From the NCBI GenBank assembly GCA_900318855.1, contig ONMG01000190.1, positions 1 through 6,588 on the forward strand: 6,588 nt of DNA. The letters are read 5' to 3'. The notes beneath the pieces are model-generated. The model did no database searches. It worked only from the letters and a program-made list of their open reading frames with translations, and had not been told where the DNA came from. Numbering within the stretch: position 1 is the first letter of the stretch; each line of letters begins with the position of its first letter. This stretch comes from an uncultured Prevotella sp. GTDB taxonomy: Bacteria; Bacteroidota; Bacteroidia; Bacteroidales; Bacteroidaceae. This document shows positions 1 through 6,324 of this stretch, in pieces. The position numbers were made by a program, and so were the translations under genes.

Positions 1-748
1 AGAGCTGGGCTATGGAGAGGTCGATGCGGCCGTTGCCTTTCACCCGGGCGAAGTCGCGCACACGGCGCAACAGTCCATTGGCAATACGGGGCGTGCCACG
101 CGAGCGGCGGCTTATCTCCATGGCGGCATCGTCGTCAATAGGTACCTTCAGAATACCCGCCGACCGCTTGACAATCTTCTTCAAGGTCTCGGGATCGTAG
201 TATTCCAGATGCAGATTGATACCGAACCGGGCTCTCAGCGGGGCTGTGAGCATTCCGCTGCGCGTGGTGGCACCCACAAGGGTGAACGGATTGAGGTCTA
301 TCTGGATGGAGCGGGCCGAGGGACCCTTGTCAATCATGATGTCGATGCGATAGTCCTCCATGGCCGAGTAGAGATATTCCTCGACAACGGGCGAGAGACG
401 GTGGATTTCATCGATGAAAAGCACGTCATTGGGCTCCAGCGACGTAAGGATGCCGGCCAAGTCACCGGGCTTGTCGAGCACCGGACCACTGGTTATCTTG
501 AAGCCTACGCCCAGCTCATTGGCAATAATCTGGCTGAGCGTTGTCTTACCAAGTCCGGGAGGACCATGCAACAAGGTGTGGTCGAGCGGCTCCCCACGGT
601 ATTTGGCAGCCTCAACGAACACCTCAAGGTTCTCCACCACCTTGCTTTGACCGCTGAAATCGGAGAATTTGAGTGGACGGAGCTTGTTCTCAAACTCCTT
701 TTCGGAAACTGACAACTGTTCCTCCCTGATATCGAAATCGTCTGCCAT
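1..748 (-). CDS. ruvB: Holliday junction branch-migration DNA helicase RuvB, 3' end cut off by the window
   Basis: RuvB is the hexameric AAA+ motor that, with RuvA, drives branch migration of Holliday junctions during recombinational repair in the cytoplasm. The first 249 residues are visible; the family is usually about 340 long, so most of the C-terminal winged-helix domain lies outside the window. Translation of the minus strand from the ATG at 748 shows Walker A HGPPGLGKTT (residues 61-70), Walker B VLFIDEIH (109-116), sensor 1 GATTRSG (159-165), the arginine-finger segment PLRARFG (R172) and the sensor 2 segment SRGTPRIAN (216-224). This combination is diagnostic of RuvB. An AAGG lies 8 bases before the ATG, a plausible ribosome binding site, and a Bacteroidetes-type promoter is just upstream. 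No ruvA or ruvC is adjacent on the visible side. The end at base 1 is a window edge, not a stop codon. Confidence 0.98.
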   Translation of the reverse strand, partial: MADDFDIREEQLSVSEKEFENKLRPLKFSDFSGQSKVVENLEVFVEAAKYRGEPLDHTLLHGPPGLGKTTLSQIIANELGVGFKITSGPVLDKPGDLAGILTSLEPNDVLFIDEIHRLSPVVEEYLYSAMEDYRIDIMIDKGPSARSIQIDLNPFTLVGATTRSGMLTAPLRARFGINLHLEYYDPETLKKIVKRSAGILKVPIDDDAAMEISRRSRGTPRIANGLLRRVRDFARVKGNGRIDLSIAQL

Positions 749-770
749 CTGCTATACCTTATTTATTATG

Positions 771-801
771 CAAAGTTACAGCAAAGGACTGGAACGGCAA
801 A
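771..801 (-). promoter_or_regulatory. Bacteroidetes-type promoter of ruvB
   Basis: On the minus strand TTTG (801-798) is followed after exactly 19 bases by TAACTTTG (778-771). This matches the known Bacteroidetes primary-sigma consensus TTTG, 19-21 bases, TAnnTTTG. Transcription would begin near 764-766, giving a leader of about 16-18 bases that still contains the AAGG before the ruvB ATG. This is a full consensus match at the right distance, and it is the best promoter in the window. Confidence 0.8.
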
Positions 802-925
802 GAAAAGGCTGACTTTCTTTGTCGGCAGGGCTGCAATAAAGCCTTAGGGATGGAGCAGGAAGGGTGAAAAGCAGATGGTTAGTACCCAGTCAGGTCTTGC
901 AGATTACTTGATTTTGCTGTCTGAC

Positions 926-981
926 AAAAGTTCGTTCACTGCGTAGCTTCTTATCTTTCGCTGCGCAGTGAACGATCTTTT
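926..981. terminator. Long hairpin with A/T-flanked stem, possible bidirectional terminator
   Basis: The arms TCGTTCACTGCGTAGC (932-947) and GCTGCGCAGTGAACGA (960-975) pair over all 16 positions with one G-U wobble, around a 12-base loop (948-959). After one T-T mismatch (931/976) the stem continues as AAAAG (926-930) with CTTTT (977-981), for 22 mostly perfect pairs in all. The T run after the stem on the plus strand (978-982) and the CTTTTG on the minus strand suit intrinsic termination in either direction. The hairpin lies 278 bases after the GH97 stop and 125 bases before the ruvB promoter, so it would insulate ruvB from readthrough. The distance from the GH97 stop is long for a terminator, and it could instead be a dispersed palindromic repeat. 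Confidence 0.55.
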
Positions 982-1258
982 TCTATAGCATTACAACATT
1001 GGCAACCAAGCTTTACCCCCTCAAGGACACCTATTTGACCCCACGAGAACCATAGTGCTGACCCCTCAACACCATCCCTGCATTGGGCCTTTCATCATCG
1101 CCCTCAGTGCCCTATCGCGAGGCGGTGGGTGACTCTCTATCCGAAGAGTTCGGCCAATGGCATAACGTGATTCTGCGGCAATAGGAGCGCAAACCGTGGA
1201 AAGGGCGCCCTGCTATTACCTAAATGTTCCACACGGAGCATCGCTTCAGGCACTCGAG

Positions 1259-3262
1259 TCACTTACGGGTAATCTTCATGACAAAGCCCCCGGCAGCAGC
1301 CAGATGGACCTTCATCACCCGATTGGAAGGCACGTCAACGGTGGTCTGCTGATAGTCTTCACCCACCTTGTCTACGTTGGGACCGTCGGCAAAGGTCTCG
1401 GCCTTGAAGTCACCACTCTTCAGGAAGCTCAGGTCAAGACTCAGGTCGCGGGCTGTCCATCCCGTGATGGCCCCCACATACCAGGTACTGCCCTTGCGGC
1501 GCGCCACGGCCACATACTCACCCAGCTGGCTCTTCAAAGGCACCGTCTCGTCCCACACCGTGGGGCAGTCGGCAATGAAGCGCGTGCAGGCATCGTTGTC
1601 CATGTAGCGGGTGGGGCTGTCGCAAAGCATGTTGAGCGGTGAGAAGAACACCACATACTCAGCCAGCTGATGAGCCCTCGTGTTCTGGCTCATGGGCTGC
1701 GAGTTGGAAGGGCGGTAGCTCGAGCGGGTGCCGTTGAGCATGGCTCCCTGGGTGTAGTCCATCGGACCGGCCATATTGCGCAGGAAAGGCACTGTGACGT
1801 CGTAGGTGGTCTGGTCGAACTGTGCGATTGTAGCCCACTTCACGTTCTCCTGACCGTCGACGCCCTCCATGTTCACCACGTTGGGGTAAGTGCGCGTGAT
1901 GCCTGCTGGCTTATGGATGCCGTGGAAGTCGATAATCATATGGTATTTGGCCGCCGTTGCCGCCACCTTGTAGAGGAAGTTCTCGGCCTGGGCGTCATCA
2001 CGGTCGATGAAGTCCACCTTGAATCCCTTGTAGCCCATCTCCGAGTAGGTCTTGCAGAGCTTGTCCATATCCTTGGAGAAGGCTTGCATCGATGACCACA
2101 GCAGCAAGCCCACTCCCTTGCTATTGGCATAGCGAGCCAGCTCGGGCATATCCATAGCGGGCACCACTTCGAAGAGGTTGGCACGGTTCGACCAGCCATC
2201 GTCAATGAGCACATAGGGCACGTGGTATCGGGCGGCAAAGTCGATGAAATACTTGTAGGTCTGCGTGTTGATGCCCGCCTTGAAGTCCACCTTGAAGAGG
2301 CTCCAGTCGTTCCACCAGTCCCACGAGGTCATCCCGGGCTTTATCCATGAGATGTCCTTGATGCGCGAGGCCTCGGCCAGCCGGTAGACCATATCGTTGC
2401 CCAGCAATTGCTCATCGCTGCTGGTAACGCTGATGATGCGCCAGGGGAAGTTGGCATTCTTGTTGCATGAGGTAAGATAGTCGTGGCGCTTCACCACAGG
2501 CACCTCCAGATGGCCGGCATCATTGGTATTGAGCTCGGAGGGCATCGGGGCGAACACCCCTGAGAGTTCCTGGCCGCCACCGACGTTACGCAGGAACATG
2601 CCAGGATAGTTCTCAAGAGCCGACTCGGTGATATTCACTTTCACTCCGTTGTCGGCCTCCACGATGAGGGGCAGGAACATCAGCTTCTGAGCGTCAAGCT
2701 TCGAGAGCACCGTGCGCGTGTAGGTGTTCTCGAACGAGTTGCTGAACTGCGCCGTTATGGGGTCGGGGCGCTTCGAGAAATCGCCCCTAACGTAGGGGAC
2801 GGTGCACGGCCAGTCCTTGGCAAAATGGAAGGTGGCCTGCTCCGCCTTCACATTGAAGGGGCGCTTCGACACCAAGCTGAAGCGATAGGCCACACCCTCA
2901 TCGTAGGCCCGGAAGACAATGCTGAAATCCTTGAAACTGAGCAACAGCTGATTGTAGTCGTCGCTCACTGTGCTCTTCTTGTAGAGCGGTGACGCTATGG
3001 AACCGCGGTGGCTGGTCACGGCAGATGCCTTCAGCCGGTCGGCTCCGCCAAGCACCCTGCCGTTCTGCAGGGTCATCGAGATGGGTGACGCGCTGATAAG
3101 CGACTGTCCCTGGAAGCTCAGCGCATAAGTGACCGGCTTTCCCGTCTCAGCCCTCACCTCCAACTTCAGTTTTCCATTGGGCGAGCTAACGCTCAGCGGC
3201 TGCGCAGCCTGCACACAGAAGGCCACTGAAAGGGCGAGTAATGGTAACAATAGTCTTTTCAT
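1259..3262 (-). CDS. Secreted glycoside hydrolase family 97 enzyme, retaining (alpha-galactosidase-like) type
   Basis: This 667-residue protein has full GH97 length and layout: a signal peptide (MKRLLLPLLALSVAFC..., likely cut near A20), an N-terminal beta-sandwich (about 25-290), a TIM barrel (about 300-575) and a C-terminal beta domain. GH97 enzymes remove alpha-linked sugars, mostly in the Bacteroidetes periplasm. Family hallmarks are GMTSWDWWNDW (310-320), VLIDDGW (351-357), KGFKVDFIDRDD (412-423), IDFHGIHKPAGITRTYPN (444-461) and MAGPMDYTQGAM (497-508). From family knowledge, SusB-type inverting enzymes use a glutamate base where this protein has G448. Retaining members such as BT1871 use an aspartate nucleophile and a glutamate acid/base 55 residues apart. 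Here D417 and E472 are exactly 55 apart. E213 and E466 are likely calcium ligands. Alpha-galactosidase is the best guess, but other alpha-glycosides are possible. No SusC/SusD genes are in view. The stop is TGA at 1259-1261. Confidence 0.93.
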   Translation of the reverse strand: MKRLLLPLLALSVAFCVQAAQPLSVSSPNGKLKLEVRAETGKPVTYALSFQGQSLISASPISMTLQNGRVLGGADRLKASAVTSHRGSIASPLYKKSTVSDDYNQLLLSFKDFSIVFRAYDEGVAYRFSLVSKRPFNVKAEQATFHFAKDWPCTVPYVRGDFSKRPDPITAQFSNSFENTYTRTVLSKLDAQKLMFLPLIVEADNGVKVNITESALENYPGMFLRNVGGGQELSGVFAPMPSELNTNDAGHLEVPVVKRHDYLTSCNKNANFPWRIISVTSSDEQLLGNDMVYRLAEASRIKDISWIKPGMTSWDWWNDWSLFKVDFKAGINTQTYKYFIDFAARYHVPYVLIDDGWSNRANLFEVVPAMDMPELARYANSKGVGLLLWSSMQAFSKDMDKLCKTYSEMGYKGFKVDFIDRDDAQAENFLYKVAATAAKYHMIIDFHGIHKPAGITRTYPNVVNMEGVDGQENVKWATIAQFDQTTYDVTVPFLRNMAGPMDYTQGAMLNGTRSSYRPSNSQPMSQNTRAHQLAEYVVFFSPLNMLCDSPTRYMDNDACTRFIADCPTVWDETVPLKSQLGEYVAVARRKGSTWYVGAITGWTARDLSLDLSFLKSGDFKAETFADGPNVDKVGEDYQQTTVDVPSNRVMKVHLAAAGGFVMKITRK

Positions 3263-3301
3263 AATAGTATTAATTTAGTGTGAATGATAAGTCTTAGACT
3301 A

Positions 3302-3334
3302 CAAAGTTAGTAATTTATTTCCTTGCAGTCCATA
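3302..3334 (-). promoter_or_regulatory. Probable promoter of the GH97 gene
   Basis: The minus strand carries TAACTTTG at 3309-3302, a perfect TAnnTTTG -7 box and the same octamer as in the ruvB promoter. The -33 box is poor: TATG at 3334-3331, spaced 21 bases, matches TTTG at three of four positions. Transcription would start near 3295-3297, giving a leader of about 33-35 bases. An 11-base palindrome AGTCTTAGACT (3290-3300) sits on this predicted start and could be an operator. The GH97 ATG at 3262 has no Shine-Dalgarno site and is preceded by AT-rich sequence, as is usual in this phylum. Confidence 0.6.
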
Positions 3335-3361
3335 GAATCTGAGAAAATATTGTTAGCTTTG
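3331..3361 (+). promoter_or_regulatory. Probable promoter of the DUF2851-thioesterase-dprA unit
   Basis: TAGCTTTG (3354-3361) matches the Bacteroidetes -7 box TAnnTTTG. No good TTTG lies 19-21 bases upstream; at 19 bases the sequence is CATA (3331-3334), the same four bases that would form the -33 region of the divergent GH97 promoter. Transcription would begin near 3366-3368, leaving a leader of only about 10 bases before the ATG at 3378. Confidence 0.5.
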
Positions 3362-3377
3362 CAACATCTTTAACTTT

Positions 3378-4691
3378 ATGCCTGAAAGCAATATGATGGA
3401 AGAGCTGCTGCATTATGTATGGAAGCACCGGCTGCTCCCGCTGGAGTCTCTTCGGACGGACGATGGAAAAGAGGTGGAAGTCATTGACCCCGGCCTGCAC
3501 AACCGCAATGCCGGTCCCGACTTTTTCAATGCCAAGGTGCGCATCGGCGGCACGCTGTGGGTGGGTAATGTGGAAATCCACCTCAAGCCGTCGGACTGGT
3601 TCCTGCATGGGCACGACAAGGACAGTGCCTACGACAACGTCATCCTGCACGTAGTGGGCGAGGCAGGCCCCCCTGTGACCACTCACAGCGGCAGTGTGCC
3701 TCCGCAGCTTGTCTTGCAGGTGCCCCAGAGCGTGAAGGACCACTACGGCGAATTACTCACCACCGACAACTATCCTCCCTGCTACCGCATCATCCCCAAG
3801 CTGCCACGGCTCACGGTGCACAGCTGGATGAGCGCCCTGCAGACCGAGCGCCTGGAAGAGAAGACAGAGGCCATCCGGAACAGGGCCTCCGGCTGCGATG
3901 GCTCCTGGGAGGATGCCTACTTCATCACGCTGGCCCGCACCTACGGATTCGGCATCAACGGCGAGGCCTTCGAAACCTGGGCCAAGGCTATACCCATGCG
4001 GGATGTCGACCATGTGCGCGACGACCTCTTCCAGATTGAGGCTCTGTTCTTCGGGCAGGCCGGACTCTTGGAACCCGAATCGCTGACGGCGCGCCACCGG
4101 GAGGAAGCCATGGGCGACGCCTATTTCCGTAAGCTCCGCTCAGAGTATCGGTTTCTAGCCCACAAATACAGTCTGCGCCCCATCGACTACAAGCTGTGGC
4201 GCTTCCTCAGACTCCGGCCGCAGAACTTCCCCTACATCCGCATCTCCCAACTCGCTACGCTCTGCTACCACCGCCGGTGCTCGCTGAGCGCTCTCATCGA
4301 CTGCACCACACTGAAGGAAGCCAAGCAGCTGTTGGTCACGTCAGTGAGCCCGTATTGGGAGAACCATTACACCTTCGGCGCAGCAAGTGCCAAGCGCAGC
4401 AAGCGGCTCTCGGACTCCTCGCTGCTCAGCGTAATCATCAATGCAGCCATTCCCATGCTCTTCGCTTACGGGCGCCACAGAGACGACGACCGGCTCTGCG
4501 ACCGGGCCTTCGACTTCCTCGAACAGCTGCGGGCCGAAGACAACCATATCGTCAGAATGTGGAAAGACTGCGGACTGACGGTCGACAATGCCGGCGACAG
4601 CCAGGCGCTCATTCAGCTCAAGAACAGCTACTGCGACCGCCGGGACTGTCTGCGCTGCCGATTCGGATACGAATATCTCAAACAATTATGA
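3378..4691 (+). CDS. DUF2851 family protein of unknown function
   Basis: This 437-residue protein matches the DUF2851 pattern as I know it: a helical start (EELLHYVWKHRLLPL, 8-22), VIDPGLHNRNAGPDFFNAK (35-53), LWVGNVEIHLKPSDW (60-74), AYDNVILHVV (84-93), VHSWMSALQTERLE (147-160), DDLFQIEALFFGQAGLL (215-231), WRFLRLRPQNFPYIR (274-288) and a C-terminal C-x4-C-x2-C cluster (C419, C424, C427) before FGYEYLK. The role is not established. The N-terminal part has P47-D48 in one predicted strand and E67-x-H69 in the next, after a helix, which recalls PD-(D/E)XK nucleases with H in place of K; this is inference. The cysteines could bind a metal. There is no signal peptide or membrane segment, so it is probably cytoplasmic. 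It overlaps the thioesterase gene by ATGA and heads a unit ending in dprA. ATGs at 3393 and 3396 are alternative starts. Confidence 0.9.
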   Translation: MPESNMMEELLHYVWKHRLLPLESLRTDDGKEVEVIDPGLHNRNAGPDFFNAKVRIGGTLWVGNVEIHLKPSDWFLHGHDKDSAYDNVILHVVGEAGPPVTTHSGSVPPQLVLQVPQSVKDHYGELLTTDNYPPCYRIIPKLPRLTVHSWMSALQTERLEEKTEAIRNRASGCDGSWEDAYFITLARTYGFGINGEAFETWAKAIPMRDVDHVRDDLFQIEALFFGQAGLLEPESLTARHREEAMGDAYFRKLRSEYRFLAHKYSLRPIDYKLWRFLRLRPQNFPYIRISQLATLCYHRRCSLSALIDCTTLKEAKQLLVTSVSPYWENHYTFGAASAKRSKRLSDSSLLSVIINAAIPMLFAYGRHRDDDRLCDRAFDFLEQLRAEDNHIVRMWKDCGLTVDNAGDSQALIQLKNSYCDRRDCLRCRFGYEYLKQL

Positions 4692-5107
4692 AATATATCT
4701 ACGAAACCCAAATGGAGGTGCGCGACTATGAATGCGACATCGAAGGCATCGTCAACAATGCCAACTACCTCCACTACACCGAGCACACACGCCATCTCTT
4801 CCTCCTCTCCACAGGTCTCAGCTTTGCTGAGATGCACCGCAAGGGGGTGGATGCCGTAGTGGCGAAAATGAGCCTTGAATACAAATACCCCTTGCACTGC
4901 GACGACGTGTTTATTTCGCGCCTCGGCCTACGCAAGGAGGGTGTCCGCTACATCTTCAATCAGGACATCTACCGGGCTTCCGACAACAAGCTGTGCTTCA
5001 AGAGCATCGTCACCTTGGTGTGCCTCATCAACGGACGGCTTGGGGTGAGCGAGGACTACGACCGAGCCTTCAGTAAATTCATCGGGGAAGACGACCATGC
5101 CAAGTGA
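4688..5107 (+). CDS. Acyl-CoA thioesterase of the YbgC/FadM (4HBT-like hotdog) family
   Basis: This 139-residue protein has the usual length of a single hotdog-domain thioesterase, which hydrolyses acyl-CoA thioesters in the cytoplasm. The family's active-site region is at residues 13-35: D17, then GIVNNANYLHYTEHTR (20-35), which parallels the D-x-x-G-x-V-x-N-x-x-Y-L pattern. D17 is the expected catalytic aspartate. The conserved long helix and the later strands (AKMSLEYKYPLHCDD, SRLGLRKEGVRYIFNQDIY) also fit. The start was set at 4688 because the fold begins there and the ATG overlaps the DUF2851 stop as ATGA, which suggests translational coupling; the same frame is open for 164 codons upstream, but that stretch is an arginine- and proline-rich shadow of the DUF2851 gene. 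The substrate cannot be told from the sequence. Its link to DUF2851 and dprA is positional only. Confidence 0.93.
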   Translation: MKYIYETQMEVRDYECDIEGIVNNANYLHYTEHTRHLFLLSTGLSFAEMHRKGVDAVVAKMSLEYKYPLHCDDVFISRLGLRKEGVRYIFNQDIYRASDNKLCFKSIVTLVCLINGRLGVSEDYDRAFSKFIGEDDHAK

Positions 5108-6227
5108 GCGCGAGATTCTCAGCATGATGACGCTGGCGCGCATCGGCTACTACAATCTCTCGGCCGTGCGCCGACTCTATAACAAGGTTGGCTCAGGCGC
5201 CGAACTGCTCGCTCACGCTTCCGACATCCGTCAGGTGGATGCCGAGGCCTCGCCCAAGCTCACAGCCCTATTCCACGACTGGCAATGCCACTGGCAGCGC
5301 GCACTCGAAGAGCTGGAATGGGACAAGGAGCATGACGTTGACATCATCTGTCTGGGCGACGACCGTTACCCGCGACGCCTCGCAGAATGCAACGACGCAC
5401 CCCTCGTGATATTCTATCGGGGCAACGCCAATCTCAATGCGGCCAAGGTGGTGAGCATAGTGGGCACACGCCACTGCACCGTCTACGGTGAGGACATTAT
5501 CCGCCATTTCATCGCCGATCTTCGCACCTTCGTACCACGTCTGCTCATTGTCAGTGGCCTGGCTTATGGTGTCGACATCTGCGCCCACCGCGGAGCTTTG
5601 AACAATGGTTTTGAGACGGTGGCAGTACTGGCTCACGGACTCGACGAGCTCTATCCACCCCGCCATAAGGCCACAGCAGAACAGATGACCAAGCAAGGGG
5701 GCCTGCTCACGGAACACTTCACCTGCACGAACGCCGACAAGCGTAACTTCGTGAGGCGCAACCGTATTGTGGCAGGAATAGCCGACGCCACAATCCTGGT
5801 AGAAAGTGCGGCTCACGGAGGCGGGCTCATCACCTGCAGCATGGCCAACGACTACAACCGTGAGGTCTTTGCCTTCCCGGGACCCGTGACGGCGCCCTAC
5901 AGTGAGGGTTGCAACAACATCATCCGTGACAATGGAGCGCATCTCATCAGCAATGCAGCCGACTTCGTGAAACTCATGGGATGGGAAAACGAGGTCAGGC
6001 TGCAGGAAGCACAGGCCAAGGGGATAGAGCGCAGCTTCTTCGTTCAGCTATCAGCCGATGAGCAGAAGGTGGCTACAGCTCTTCGTGAACATGGCGACAT
6101 CGACGCGAGCACCCTCGCACGATTCACGGGCATTGCTTTTTCGAGCCTGAGTCCGATGCTCTTCCAAATGGAGATGAAGGGCGTGGTGAAAGCACTGCCC
6201 GGTGGCCGATTCCATCTGCTCGACTGA
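5097..6227 (+). CDS. dprA: DNA-processing protein DprA
   Basis: DprA binds incoming single-stranded DNA in the cytoplasm during natural transformation and loads RecA on it; it is also widespread in bacteria not known to be competent. The 376 residues show the three expected parts: an N-terminal helical SAM/HhH-like region (about 5-60, LARIGYYNLSAVRRLY), the Rossmann-like DprA core (about 80-297) and a C-terminal winged-helix domain (about 318-376). Core signatures are SIVGTRHCTVYG (120-131), IVSGLAYGVDICAHRGAL (151-168), VLAHGLDELYPP (177-188), NFVRRNRIVAG (217-227), VESAAHGGGLIT (235-246) and FAFPGPV (258-264). The gene starts 11 bases inside the thioesterase gene. A purine-rich GGGGAAG (5084-5090), 6 bases before the ATG, may act as a weak ribosome binding site. 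The winged helix shows it is a full-length form. It is followed by the hairpin at 6249-6306. Confidence 0.97.
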   Translation: MPSEREILSMMTLARIGYYNLSAVRRLYNKVGSGAELLAHASDIRQVDAEASPKLTALFHDWQCHWQRALEELEWDKEHDVDIICLGDDRYPRRLAECNDAPLVIFYRGNANLNAAKVVSIVGTRHCTVYGEDIIRHFIADLRTFVPRLLIVSGLAYGVDICAHRGALNNGFETVAVLAHGLDELYPPRHKATAEQMTKQGGLLTEHFTCTNADKRNFVRRNRIVAGIADATILVESAAHGGGLITCSMANDYNREVFAFPGPVTAPYSEGCNNIIRDNGAHLISNAADFVKLMGWENEVRLQEAQAKGIERSFFVQLSADEQKVATALREHGDIDASTLARFTGIAFSSLSPMLFQMEMKGVVKALPGGRFHLLD

Positions 6228-6248
6228 GTGGGGACGGTATTGCTGTAC

Positions 6249-6306
6249 CTATTATAATAAAGGGGCCCCTACTCATAGCAAGTAGAGAGCCCCTTTATTA
6301 TAGTAG
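6249..6306. terminator. Bidirectional intrinsic terminator between dprA and the convergent gene
   Basis: The arms at 6249-6273 and 6281-6306 pair almost throughout (core TATAATAAAGGGGC with GCCCCTTTATTATA) around a 7-base loop CATAGCA (6274-6280), with a mismatch near the outer end and one near the CCCC/GAGAG segment. The GC block followed by TTTATTATA on each strand gives a hairpin plus U-rich tail in both directions. It begins 22 bases after the dprA stop and ends 19 bases before the stop of the convergent minus-strand gene, so it very probably ends both transcripts. Confidence 0.85.
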
Positions 6307-6324
6307 TCGATATCAGTCGGAAAG

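Larger units (their letters stand above)
749..1258. other. 510-bp gap without a convincing gene, between the GH97 gene and ruvB
   Basis: Both flanking genes run on the minus strand, so this gap is downstream of the GH97 gene and upstream of ruvB. It contains the ruvB promoter (771-801), a strong hairpin (926-981) and three similar ACCCC boxes at 23-bp steps (1012-1069). The open frames I followed are short: a 34-codon minus-strand frame from the ATG at 1241 and a 23-codon plus-strand frame from the ATG at 875, neither resembling a known protein. I saw no tRNA, no insertion-sequence ends and no further clear promoter. The length is large for this gene-dense window, so an unrecognised small RNA or a decayed gene cannot be excluded. 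Confidence 0.6.

Noticed and set aside
209..712. A 167-codon plus-strand open frame
   Set aside because: It is the antisense of ruvB, whose Walker A, Walker B and sensor motifs are unmistakable on the minus strand.
875..946. A 23-codon plus-strand frame starting MVSTQSGLADYL
   Set aside because: It is too short, has no promoter or ribosome binding site, and runs into the hairpin at 926-981.
1137..1241. A 34-codon minus-strand frame from the ATG at 1241 in the gap after GH97
   Set aside because: It has no promoter, no ribosome binding site and no recognisable similarity, and random frames of this length are common.
1196..1642. A 148-codon plus-strand frame, and a further one at 1670-2095
   Set aside because: Both lie almost wholly antisense to the GH97 gene. 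They are rich in H, V, G and A as expected from a GC-rich shadow, and show no known motif.
3214..3262. Possible lipoprotein signal in the GH97 leader (cysteine at residue 16)
   Set aside because: The residue before the cysteine is F (VAFC), which does not fit a lipobox; cleavage near A20 by signal peptidase I is more likely.
3753..4097. Minus-strand frames inside the DUF2851 gene (also 3315-3743 and 4341-4685)
   Set aside because: The plus-strand frame has conserved DUF2851 motifs along its whole length; these are shadows.
4196..4687. A 164-codon N-terminal extension of the thioesterase frame
   Set aside because: The translated stretch is low-complexity (A, R, P, Q, H), lies inside the DUF2851 gene and precedes the natural hotdog start at 4688.
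5268..5942. A 224-codon minus-strand frame
   Set aside because: It is antisense to the conserved core of dprA and resembles no family.
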